Origin: Lutibacter sp.
GTDB lineage: Bacteria; Bacteroidota; Bacteroidia; Flavobacteriales; Flavobacteriaceae
DNA: 64,000 nt
Direction: 5' to 3'
NCBI GenBank assembly: GCA_030683995.1
Contig: JAUXPH010000040.1
Span: 62,001-126,000 of the forward strand
Made by a program: the position numbers and the translations under genes. Below the pieces are notes generated by a model that was not told the origin of the DNA, made no database searches, and saw nothing but the letters and a program-made list of their open reading frames with translations. Shown here one piece after another: positions 16,491 to 25,652 of this stretch (the stretch's first letter is position 1; each line of letters opens with the position of its first letter).

Positions 16491-16551
16491 ATTAATATTG
16501 AAATTAATCAGTTTTGATAAATTTTTATCGGACAATAATAATTCCCTAAAA

Positions 16552-18033
<1,482 letters not shown>

Positions 18034-18051
18034 TTAATAATTAATTGCGTG

Positions 18052-18059
18052 CAAATTTA
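18052..18059 (-). promoter_or_regulatory. Candidate -7 box of guaB
   Basis: TAAATTTG on the minus strand, a full match to TAnnTTTG, 30 bases before the guaB ATG. No TTG is visible at the expected -33 distance, so the call is tentative. Confidence 0.4.
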
Positions 18060-18070
18060 GACTATTTAAA

Positions 18071-18580
18071 TTAAATAGCGCTATTTATGGTTTTTTTGAA
18101 AAATAAAATTTGATATACTATGGCTATGGTGGCCGACACAAAACTAAAAGTCATTAATATTCCTGAAAATATCACCACATATTTAAACCAGGTGATGCCG
18201 CTCCAAAGCAAATAAATTCCGCCAAAAGTTAAAATGATGGAAAAAAATGGTTCTATCATTAAAAAATATTTAAACTTTTTATTGATGGATGTTGTGGCAA
18301 GAATTAAGGAAAGCAAAAAGAAAATAACTGATAAGGAAAGAATGTGGTTATGGACAACCGTAAGAATTTCTCCTTCACTTTTTTTGAATTTCATCACTTC
18401 GGCGGCTTCATCATTTTCATTTCCCAAGTAATGGCTCTCAATTTCTGAAGAACTCATTGAAGTTGTATTGTTCACAAAACTCAATCCACCATAAAAACCG
18501 ATGCTAAGTACAATAATAAACACTAAAATAAGCGATTTTATTTCTTTAGGAAATTGATGTACGAGTCCGTGAATTTGCAT
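18071..18580 (-). CDS. Four-helix membrane protein of unknown function, linked to an FMN-binding protein
   Basis: 169 residues with four predicted membrane helices (about 14-35, 76-96, 106-126, 132-158). A 40-residue acidic loop between helices 1 and 2 contains SHYLGNENDEAAE. Histidines sit at the start of helix 2 (VVHNHILSLS) and in the N-terminus (IHGLVHQFP), a pattern compatible with metal or haem contact, but no known haem motif is present. The start codon overlaps the stop of the FMN-binding protein gene by one base, so the two are translationally coupled. I do not recognise the family. Context (porin, covalent-flavin protein) suggests membrane electron transfer or metal handling; this is speculation. 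Confidence 0.8.
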   Translation of the reverse strand: MQIHGLVHQFPKEIKSLILVFIIVLSIGFYGGLSFVNNTTSMSSSEIESHYLGNENDEAAEVMKFKKSEGEILTVVHNHILSLSVIFFLLSLILATTSINKKFKYFLMIEPFFSIILTFGGIYLLWSGITWFKYVVIFSGILMTFSFVSATIAIVYQILFFKKTINSAI

Positions 18581-19104
18581 TATAATTGTTTTTTATGATG
18601 TAAAATTGTGACTGTTTTCAGCAGTTTATTGACCTCGTTAGTCATCGATTTTGCAGAAATTGTTGCCCCTGAAATTGCTGCAATATCTTTTTGATAGGTT
18701 AAATTTTCATTTGTGGTTTTGCCATTAAATTGGTTCAGCCATCGTTTGCTTCCCACTTCTGAACCGTGATCTTCCCTATAAACCAAAACTTTCACTTTTG
18801 AAACGATGAGATCTTTGTCAAAAATAACCATAAAATCGAAATAATCAGCCTTTCCAAAAGCCTGTCCCAAATAATAATAGCCCACTAATTTCTCTCCAGT
18901 TTTGATTTTAAAGAAATTTGTGTCATCAATTTTTATTGGAAGTGTTTCATTGACTTCAGAAGAAACAGAAATTGGCTGTTTTGAATATTTTTCAAAATTA
19001 AAAGCCGTTTTTATTTCTTTTTCAATCAGGGCTTCTATTCTTTTATTTGATGTGAAGCTCGAAACTAAAAGCACTACAATTGTTAAAAGGGCTATTTTTT
19101 TCAT
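18580..19104 (-). CDS. FMN-binding domain protein, exported
   Basis: About 174 residues from the ATG at 19102-19104 (MKKIALLTIVVLLVSSFTS, a signal peptide); an upstream ATG would place eight residues ahead of that signal and is rejected. The C-terminal half is an FMN_bind domain: DFMVIFDKDLIVSKVKVLVY, then EVGSKRWLNQFNG and the flavinylation motif ISGATISAKSMT, in which the first Thr would be joined to FMN through a phosphoester bond by ApbE. This is the domain of NqrC, RnfG and various extracytoplasmic redox proteins. Gene order is porin, this gene, 4-TM protein on one strand. No apbE or Nqr/Rnf gene is present in the window. Probable role: a periplasmic flavin electron carrier. Confidence 0.85.
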   Translation of the reverse strand: MKKIALLTIVVLLVSSFTSNKRIEALIEKEIKTAFNFEKYSKQPISVSSEVNETLPIKIDDTNFFKIKTGEKLVGYYYLGQAFGKADYFDFMVIFDKDLIVSKVKVLVYREDHGSEVGSKRWLNQFNGKTTNENLTYQKDIAAISGATISAKSMTNEVNKLLKTVTILHHKKQL

Positions 19105-19185
19105 TTTATAAATGTGATTAATAATCATTAAATGAGACCACCTTTAACAAACAAATGTAAAGGCAGCCTCATTGTAATTTAATTT

Positions 19186-20322
19186 TTAGAATGAAACAGC
19201 AACGCCGGCATTAAATACTTTTGAGGTATCACTTCCTGCTTTTGCGTTGTTCATTATCTGATAATCTATTTTAAAAGCCGCGCCATTCGCCACTTTATAA
19301 TTCAGTCCAAAAATGATTTCATCTCTGTCAAAAGCATCATTTGCCACCAAATTTCCTTCGGTGTTTGCGTGGGTATTGTGTTTTTCATAACGTAAAAACG
19401 GTGTCAATTTTTCTACGCCCTTTAAATTAAAACTATAAGCCACTTCTCCATACATACCGTACATTTCAGAACCTAAGTCTTTATTAGTTAGTAGATTATA
19501 CGCTTCCGTGTCGGTTAAATTTGTATGAATATATTGTCCTCTTAACTCTAAATTATTGTATTTATAGCGCGCATCAAACCCAATCATAGAAATACCGACT
19601 GTAGATGCTTCAATAGAAGAATCATCGGTTTGGGTTTTTCCAAAATAACCCGACAAACCTAGTCTAAGTCCAGAAATTCCATAGTAATCCAATTTGGCTG
19701 ATAAATTTGGGGAATTCACTATAGACTCAGCTCCCTTTTGACGGCCTTTTCGGAATCCGTCTGTTCCGCGCAAAATTCCTGTACCTATCCCTGAATTTAC
19801 AGCATAAGATTTAAATCCGTTAAATAAATACGCTTGATATTTTAGCGATGCATTGTCTATTTTTCCCGAAAAACCAATTCCTATTTCCCTCCAGGTTGTT
19901 GGCACAATATAATTATCCACATTCGGACGTTCAACGCCATAAAATGTTGTTGGCTCATGAAATTCGTTTATAATTCCCATTGGCACCAGCATTAAACCCG
20001 CCAATACATTGAAATTTTCGTTTACTTTGTACTTTAAATATGCTTGTTCAACATAAAGTTCTGAGACGTGTTCGTATTCTATTTCGGATAAAAAACTCAC
20101 TTTTTCGTTGAATTTGTATCCTAAAAACATAATCATTCGGTGGACATCTAATTTTCCCGGTGCTGCGCCATCAGGTTCATTATAATCTATTTGGGCATAA
20201 CCGCCAATTGACACACCTTCAGAAATTTTTGATCCAAAATTTTGGGTGTTTTCATTTGAATTTTCTTGTGCGAATCCAATGAAACCAATTAATAAAGCTA
20301 CTGCTAATCTTATATTTTTCAT
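19186..20322 (-). CDS. Outer-membrane porin (OprO/OprP-like beta barrel)
   Basis: 378 residues with a signal peptide (MKNIRLAVALLIGFIGFAQ). Alternating amphipathic strands run to a C-terminal aromatic end (FNAGVAVSF), typical of outer-membrane barrels. Internal landmarks resemble phosphate-selective porin family members: VSIGGYAQIDYNEPDG, VHRMIMFLGYKFNEKVSFLS, VEQAYLKYKVNENFNVLAG, PTTWREIGIGFSG. The substrate cannot be told. It heads a probable three-gene unit with the FMN-binding and 4-TM proteins, and its upstream region has two near-identical dyads around a -7 box, so expression is likely controlled by a dimeric repressor. The barrel call is firm and the specificity unknown. Confidence 0.82.
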   Translation of the reverse strand: MKNIRLAVALLIGFIGFAQENSNENTQNFGSKISEGVSIGGYAQIDYNEPDGAAPGKLDVHRMIMFLGYKFNEKVSFLSEIEYEHVSELYVEQAYLKYKVNENFNVLAGLMLVPMGIINEFHEPTTFYGVERPNVDNYIVPTTWREIGIGFSGKIDNASLKYQAYLFNGFKSYAVNSGIGTGILRGTDGFRKGRQKGAESIVNSPNLSAKLDYYGISGLRLGLSGYFGKTQTDDSSIEASTVGISMIGFDARYKYNNLELRGQYIHTNLTDTEAYNLLTNKDLGSEMYGMYGEVAYSFNLKGVEKLTPFLRYEKHNTHANTEGNLVANDAFDRDEIIFGLNYKVANGAAFKIDYQIMNNAKAGSDTSKVFNAGVAVSF

Positions 20323-20349
20323 TTTTTAATTTATGTTGATTAATTATTT

Positions 20350-20372
20350 TTATTTAGACTTGTTATAAATAA
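20350..20372 (-). promoter_or_regulatory. Dyad operator 1 upstream of the porin operon
   Basis: TTATTTA at 20350-20356 and TAAATAA at 20366-20372 form a 7-9-7 inverted repeat. It covers the expected transcription start (near 20371), just downstream of the -7 box TATTTTTG (minus strand, 20378-20385). A second copy lies 62 bases further upstream. Confidence 0.55.
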
Positions 20373-20411
20373 CGCAACAAAAATATATAAGATTAAAGAA
20401 ATAAAAAAACT

Positions 20412-20434
20412 TTATTTAGAATAATTATAAATAA
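20412..20434 (-). promoter_or_regulatory. Dyad operator 2 upstream of the porin operon
   Basis: TTATTTA (20412-20418) and TAAATAA (20428-20434) again spaced by 9 bases. The symmetry extends to 11-bp arms around one central base with a single mismatch. It sits just upstream of where a -33 element would be. The two copies agree at 18 of 23 positions. The shape recalls Fur/DtxR/PerR-type metal or peroxide operators, but the regulator is not identified. Confidence 0.55.
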
Positions 20435-20500
20435 GATGACTTATGTCATATTATTGAAAAACACAAAAATTTATATAATTGATTTTGAACAAATTAAGAA

Positions 20501-21358
20501 TTATTTAAAAATCTTCAATGCCTCATTATAAGCGCTTTCAAAACTCATTGCACTGATATTTGTGGCTGTTTTTTGCTGATTAAAGTAAGAAACAAGCTTT
20601 TCCATAGGCATATTTCCGGTTAAATCGTCCTTCGCCATCGGGCAACCGCCAAAACCCATAATGGCGCCATCAAAACGATTGCAACCAGCTTTGTAAGCCG
20701 CATCCACTTTTTCAAACCAAGAAGTTGGTGTTGTATGCAGGTGCGCGCCAAATTCAATGATTGGATAGGCCGGAATTAAATTCGAAAAAAGATAATCGAT
20801 AATTTCAGGGGTTGAACTTCCGACAGTATCGGACAAGGATAAAATTTTAACGCCCATTTTTGAGAGTTTATCCGTCCAGTTTGAGACAATTTCAACATTC
20901 CATGGATCTCCATACGGATTTCCGAATCCCATCGACAAATAAGCAACCACTTCTTTATTGGTTTTGGCGGCAATATTTAAAATTTCATTTAAAATTTCAA
21001 TGGATTCAGCAATCGTTTTTCCGGTATTCCGCATTTGAAAATTCTCGGAAATTGAAAAAGGATAGCCCAAATAGGTGATTTCTTCAAATTGCGAGGCCTC
21101 CTCTGCCCCGCGAACATTGGCAACAATCGCCAATAATTTACTTTGGGTTTTACTCAAATCAAGTTTTGAAAGCACTTCTACGGTATCACGCATTTGCGGT
21201 ATCGCTTTTGGTGAAACAAAACTCCCAAAATCTATGGTATCAAAACCAACCCGTAACAATGCATTTATATACTGCGCTTTGGCTTCCGTAGGAATAAAAT
21301 GAGATTTAATGCCTTGCATAGCATCTCTCGGACATTCTATGAGTTTTACTTTTTTCAT
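20501..21358 (-). CDS. Hydroxymethylglutaryl-CoA lyase
   Basis: 285 residues, the usual length. The family opens with KLIECPRDAMQGIK, has the TIM-barrel metal-ligand strand EFGAHLHTTPTSW and the catalytic cysteine in GFGGCPMAKDDLTGN. The enzyme cleaves HMG-CoA to acetyl-CoA and acetoacetate in leucine degradation. It is 21 bases downstream of a LysE-family exporter gene on the same strand, so they may be co-transcribed, although no functional link is obvious. No other leucine-degradation gene is nearby. Confidence 0.92.
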   Translation of the reverse strand: MKKVKLIECPRDAMQGIKSHFIPTEAKAQYINALLRVGFDTIDFGSFVSPKAIPQMRDTVEVLSKLDLSKTQSKLLAIVANVRGAEEASQFEEITYLGYPFSISENFQMRNTGKTIAESIEILNEILNIAAKTNKEVVAYLSMGFGNPYGDPWNVEIVSNWTDKLSKMGVKILSLSDTVGSSTPEIIDYLFSNLIPAYPIIEFGAHLHTTPTSWFEKVDAAYKAGCNRFDGAIMGFGGCPMAKDDLTGNMPMEKLVSYFNQQKTATNISAMSFESAYNEALKIFK

Positions 21359-21379
21359 TGGTTTTCAAATATACAAAAC

Positions 21380-22000
21380 CTATGAAGAAAAAAGGATAAA
21401 AACAGCAATCCCTGCAAACACAATAATTTTAAACCATTTTATTTTTGAATTGAAGGTTGGATGCGTTTTTAGGTAGGATGCAAAATTTCCGGACAGTAAA
21501 GAAACCAAGGAGAAAATAACCAATGCCTGAAGCATAAACAATCCGCCCAAAACATAAAATTGCACTACCGTACTTTGCGATGAACTGTATAAAAATCCGG
21601 GGAAAAATGCCAAAAAGAATATGGAAACCTTCGGATTTAAAACATTCATGATAAATCCTTGTTTAAAAAGTTTTAAGAGACTCTTTCGGTCGGCTTTCTC
21701 GTTCAACACCAATTCTTCATCCGATTTAAATGTTAAATAAGCCAGATACAATAAGTACAAGGCGCCAAACAATTTGATGGCAAAATAGATATTTTCCGAC
21801 TGTTTTATGAGTGCCGAAACACCAAAAGCCACTAAAGAGGTATGAATAATTATGCCTGAAACCAAACCGAGAGAAGTTGCAATTCCGTATTTTTTGCCAT
21901 TGGTCATACTTTGCACCAATACATAAATAATGTCGGGTCCCGGCATAATGGTGAGCAACATGGAAGCAACTAAAAACGACCCTAAAATTTCGTAATTCAT
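21380..22000 (-). CDS. LysE/RhtB-family amino-acid exporter
   Basis: 206 residues with about six membrane helices. The family signature is in the first helix and loop (MPGPDIIYVLVQSMTNGKKYGIATSLGLVSG). A second helix group begins at QGFIMNVLNPKVSIFFLAFFPGF, also typical. LysE/RhtB proteins export amino acids or related metabolites using the proton gradient. The substrate cannot be predicted. The gene precedes HMG-CoA lyase by 21 bases. The family call is firm. Confidence 0.9.
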   Translation of the reverse strand: MNYEILGSFLVASMLLTIMPGPDIIYVLVQSMTNGKKYGIATSLGLVSGIIIHTSLVAFGVSALIKQSENIYFAIKLFGALYLLYLAYLTFKSDEELVLNEKADRKSLLKLFKQGFIMNVLNPKVSIFFLAFFPGFLYSSSQSTVVQFYVLGGLFMLQALVIFSLVSLLSGNFASYLKTHPTFNSKIKWFKIIVFAGIAVFILFSS

Positions 22001-22136
22001 TTAAATTTTTTACAATTTCAAAGTTATCATTTTTCACCAAACAAAAAAACTTGTTTCAGCATCTTAAAATAGTCAAGCCAACTATTAAAAACACCAAAAC
22101 AAGTTTTGATTATTAACGCTTTTTTAAAAGACTTAA

Positions 22137-24044
22137 TTAAAATTTAAAATTCATTCCCACTTTAAAGTTTCTGCCTTTGGTGGTGTATCCTATTGTTTCC
22201 ACATAGTTTTCATTAAAAATATTATTTGCACTTATGAATACCAAAAATCGATCTTTTATCAATTGGTGGCTCGCAAATAAATCGACCAAACTATAGGCTT
22301 TTAAATTGATATTGTCTCCGGTTCCCCATTGGTCAAAATAAGTTCTTTTTGAAATATTTTTAAAACGCAGCGACAAATAGGTGTTTTTTAAGCTGTTGGT
22401 TTCAATCAATGCGGTGATTTTATGTTTTGGAATGTAGTCGGTATCCGTGTTTTTATAAATAAATGCATGGCCAAGTTTAACTGTGGCATCTTTAAGAATT
22501 TCATATTTTATTTCAGTCTCAACACCTCTTGCATATAATATTTCCTCGGAATTTGAGTAAGTCACCCAATCTGGTAAAATAATGGCATTTTCTTCTTCCC
22601 GGTAAAAGAAAACAGAATTAACTTCAACCTTGTTTTTTAAGGAATAGATAAATCCGAATTCCACACTTTTATCTTCTTCGGGCTTTAAAGCCAAATTTCC
22701 ATATTCAGAAAACAACTGATATGTGCTTGGCGCAATAAATGCCGTGCTTAAAGAGGAAATAAGTCTAAATTGCTTTGAAAAATTATAAGAAGGATTCACA
22801 TTATAAACCCAATGATTTCCATATTCACTGTGGTTATTTAGTCGCGCCCCAGCATTAATATTGAAGGCAGACAGCGAATTGTAAACTACCGTAAAATAAG
22901 GATCTATGGTATTATAATTTGCCAAACCTTCATCTATATTTCCGTACGGACTGTTGGTTTGGTTGCTTTGTTTTTGGTAATTTACCCCAGTAATCAACTG
23001 AAATTTATCAGAAAATTTATAATTATTGATAACATCTGCCACATAGGTTTTTCCCGTGTATTCAAAATGGTCGGTAGCATTTGACCAGCCATTGAAAATA
23101 TCTAACATTCTGTCATTTTTATTGTAAGACGCACTTGCGGAAAAAATCCCTTTCTCATAATTAAAGTTTGAGGAAAAACCAAAACGAAGTTGCTCATTTT
23201 CGCCATTGTTAATATTAGAATCCGAAAATGCGCCTCCATCAAAATCGTAAATATCTTTGTCGTAATTGCTGAACAACTGAACGTTAACCTTTTCATTAAA
23301 TTTGTAACCCAAACGTACAAAAGTGTTTGTAGCCTTAAACTGGTCGCTTTCAAATTTCACAGCGCTGTTTTCGTCACTGGCATCGGACAAACCATCAACA
23401 TTAGAAAAATTTCCAGAAGCCAAATAACTGAATTTATTCAAAACCCCATTAATTGTAATATTCTGGTTAAAGTCGTTCAAATCCAATTTTGAATCTTTTT
23501 GCGAATTATTCGTTCCTGCCGAAATTTCATAATTCATTGAAATTGGTTTGTCTAAAGGTTGTTTCAATTTAATATTGATAACGCCGGTAGCAGCGCCAGT
23601 TCCATATAAAGTGCTGGCGGCACCGTTCATCACTTCAATGGATTCAATCTGGTTTAGCGAAAGCAAACGCAAATCGAACGTGGAATTTACGCCCGATGGA
23701 TCACTTACCGAAACGCCATCAATAAGCACAATCACGTGACGGTCGCGCCCGCCTCTTATGTAAATACTTTTGTCTTTTCCGGCAGAACTGTTGCTGCAGT
23801 TAATGCTGATTCCGGCAATATTGTCCAATATCTCAGCAACAGTTTTCCCTTTTTGATTTTCAATTTCTTCAGGGGTAATTTGGTAAATAATTTTACCCAC
23901 CAATTCCTTTTTAATGGCAAATTTTGTGGCGGTCACCACAACTTCGTTTAATTGCTCAATGCTGTCATTTTTTTGTTGAGCGGTTAAGGTCGTTATTGCA
24001 AAAAATAAGCATAACGCACTTAAATGAAATGAATTTTTTTTCAT
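22137..24044 (-). CDS. btuB: TonB-dependent outer-membrane receptor for cobalamin (BtuB-like)
   Basis: 635 residues with a signal peptide ending at about LTAQQ. The TonB box/plug region (LNEVVVTATKFAIKKELVG, then SIYIRGGRDRHVIVLIDGV and STLYGTGAATGVINIKLKQ) is followed by a 22-strand type barrel ending in the aromatic KVGMNFKF. The length matches BtuB rather than the larger siderophore or SusC receptors. The decisive clue is the cobalamin riboswitch in its leader (24140-24312). It would import vitamin B12 or other corrinoids using TonB energy. A divergently transcribed BtuF-like lipoprotein gene supports this. No btuCD permease genes are in the window. Confidence 0.92.
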   Translation of the reverse strand: MKKNSFHLSALCLFFAITTLTAQQKNDSIEQLNEVVVTATKFAIKKELVGKIIYQITPEEIENQKGKTVAEILDNIAGISINCSNSSAGKDKSIYIRGGRDRHVIVLIDGVSVSDPSGVNSTFDLRLLSLNQIESIEVMNGAASTLYGTGAATGVINIKLKQPLDKPISMNYEISAGTNNSQKDSKLDLNDFNQNITINGVLNKFSYLASGNFSNVDGLSDASDENSAVKFESDQFKATNTFVRLGYKFNEKVNVQLFSNYDKDIYDFDGGAFSDSNINNGENEQLRFGFSSNFNYEKGIFSASASYNKNDRMLDIFNGWSNATDHFEYTGKTYVADVINNYKFSDKFQLITGVNYQKQSNQTNSPYGNIDEGLANYNTIDPYFTVVYNSLSAFNINAGARLNNHSEYGNHWVYNVNPSYNFSKQFRLISSLSTAFIAPSTYQLFSEYGNLALKPEEDKSVEFGFIYSLKNKVEVNSVFFYREEENAIILPDWVTYSNSEEILYARGVETEIKYEILKDATVKLGHAFIYKNTDTDYIPKHKITALIETNSLKNTYLSLRFKNISKRTYFDQWGTGDNINLKAYSLVDLFASHQLIKDRFLVFISANNIFNENYVETIGYTTKGRNFKVGMNFKF

Positions 24045-24139
24045 TTTTATGATTTAATAAATTAATAAATAAATCAGGTAAGTTTTTCAAGTACAGAAAC
24101 AACCATACTCAAACAATTCTCCCGAAAGTTTGAACTATA

Positions 24140-24312
24140 CAGATTTTGGCAGGTCTCCTGGCTTGCGTATTGTTATTTACCTTCCCGTCCTGAACGAACA
24201 GTGGCTTAAAGCTAATAACAACCGCCAATTTCTTGGCTAAGCTTACAGTTGCGGGAACAGCTTCGGATTTAAACCGAATTCCCTTTTCACTTGGTTATAC
24301 AGAAGTATAAAT
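24140..24312 (-). promoter_or_regulatory. Cobalamin (AdoCbl) riboswitch in the btuB leader
   Basis: Read on the minus strand, the leader carries the conserved riboswitch blocks in order: a GGGAA segment, a CCCGCAACTGTAA block and the B12 box GCCAGGAGACCTGCC (about 24148-24163), with paired arms between them. Excess coenzyme B12 would fold this leader so as to block expression of the receptor. About 95 bases separate the B12 box from the btuB ATG. Confidence 0.93.
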
Positions 24313-24330
24313 AAGAACCATAATCTGTTG

Positions 24331-24338
24331 CAAAAGTA
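24331..24338 (-). promoter_or_regulatory. -7 box of the riboswitch-btuB transcript
   Basis: TACTTTTG on the minus strand (TAnnTTTG). Transcription would begin near 24324, giving a leader of about 280 bases that holds the whole riboswitch. TTG words upstream are closer (about 12 bases) than the usual 17-23. Confidence 0.5.
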
Positions 24339-24379
24339 ATTAATTCAACTCAACTGACACGATTAAATTTTGAAAATAT

Positions 24380-24387
24380 TACCTTTG
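24380..24387 (+). promoter_or_regulatory. -7 box of the BtuF-like gene
   Basis: TACCTTTG, a full TAnnTTTG match, 15 bases before the ATG at 24403. This would give a short leader of about 9 bases without a riboswitch. No -33 TTG at the proper distance. Confidence 0.45.
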
Positions 24388-24402
24388 TGAAAATTTATTT
24401 TA

Positions 24403-25533
24403 ATGAAATTGTCCATATCAAAAATTTTCGCCTTTACGCTCTTAACGCTGCTATTTTCCTGTAAAAATGATCAAAAGAATATGGAATCAGCAGAAGAAAT
24501 AAATACCAAAAGCACCATTAAATACGCCAAAGGATTTGACATTCAGCATTTTAAAAATTACACAAAACTTTCCATAAAAGCGCCCTATCAAAATTCAACA
24601 GAGGTGTTTGAGTTTATACTTACACGCAATAAATCAAACAGTGAATTAAATACCATTCAAATTCCAATCAATTCAATTGTGGTCACCAGCACCACGCACA
24701 TTCCAATGCTCGAATTGTTGCAGGTTGAAAATAAATTGGTTGGCTTTCCTAATACCGATTATGTTTCATCCCCAAAAACAAGAAATTTAATCGCAAATGG
24801 TTTTGTTAAAGAACTCGGACACGAAGAAAGCATCAACACCGAATTGTTGCTCGATTTAAAACCCGATTTGGTGGTTGGTTTCTCGCTGAACAGCAACAAC
24901 AAAATGTTTTCTGTAATTGAAAAATTGGGAATCCCTGTACTTTTAAATGGCGACTGGCTGGAAGAAACGCCGCTAGGCCGTGCGGAATGGATTAAGTTTT
25001 TTGGTGTTTTATTTGATAAAGAAAAGATGGCAGACAGTATTTTTAATGACATTGAAAAAAATTATTTGGAAGCAAAAGATATTGCATCTAAAGCAACTGA
25101 AAAACCGACGGTAATTTCGGGCGGACTTTTTAAAGATGTTTGGAATTTGCCCGCAGGCGACAGTTTTGAAGCCGCTTTTTTGAAGGATGCCAACACCAAT
25201 TATCTGTGGAAAGATTCTAAGGGAAAAGGAAGCCTTTCCTTAAATATTGAAAATGTGTTCGAAAAAGGAAAAGATGCCGATTTGTGGATTTCCCCGAGTT
25301 ATTATAAAACTTTTGAACAGCTTAATAATGCCAATGTTATTTACTCTAAATTCGTTGCTTTTCAAAGCAATAACATATTTACCTATGTGAATAAACAAGG
25401 TGAAAAAGGCGGCATACTATATTTTGAGCTGGCTCCTGCCCGACCGGATTTGGTTTTAAAAGATTTGATTAAAATAGCGCATCCGAATTTGTTAAAAGAC
25501 TATGAACTAAATTTTTATGAAAGGTTAAATTGA
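24403..25533 (+). CDS. ABC transporter substrate-binding lipoprotein, probably cobalamin/corrinoid (BtuF-like)
   Basis: 376 residues with a lipobox signal peptide (LLFSC, Cys20). The body is a periplasmic-binding-protein type III fold, as in BtuF/FhuD/FepB: IVVTSTTHIPMLELLQVENKLVGFPN, LLLDLKPDLVVGFS, IEKLGIPVLLNGDWLEETPLGRAEW. It faces the riboswitch-controlled btuB gene, which suggests corrinoid as ligand. The siderophore alternative cannot be excluded from the protein alone, since the fold is shared. The gene lacks its own riboswitch, so it may be expressed even when B12 is plentiful. No permease or ATPase gene follows; a GC-rich imperfect repeat and parC come next on the other strand. Confidence 0.83.
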   Translation: MKLSISKIFAFTLLTLLFSCKNDQKNMESAEEINTKSTIKYAKGFDIQHFKNYTKLSIKAPYQNSTEVFEFILTRNKSNSELNTIQIPINSIVVTSTTHIPMLELLQVENKLVGFPNTDYVSSPKTRNLIANGFVKELGHEESINTELLLDLKPDLVVGFSLNSNNKMFSVIEKLGIPVLLNGDWLEETPLGRAEWIKFFGVLFDKEKMADSIFNDIEKNYLEAKDIASKATEKPTVISGGLFKDVWNLPAGDSFEAAFLKDANTNYLWKDSKGKGSLSLNIENVFEKGKDADLWISPSYYKTFEQLNNANVIYSKFVAFQSNNIFTYVNKQGEKGGILYFELAPARPDLVLKDLIKIAHPNLLKDYELNFYERLN

Positions 25534-25652
25534 GAGTTTACAGTTAAATAAATCTGAATATTATGAGTTATTAGGTTGTTGATAAATCGCCTTAACTTTT
25601 AACTTTTCTCCCTTCGGGGGTTATAGTGGTCTATTTTGGGGTTAGGGAGCCT

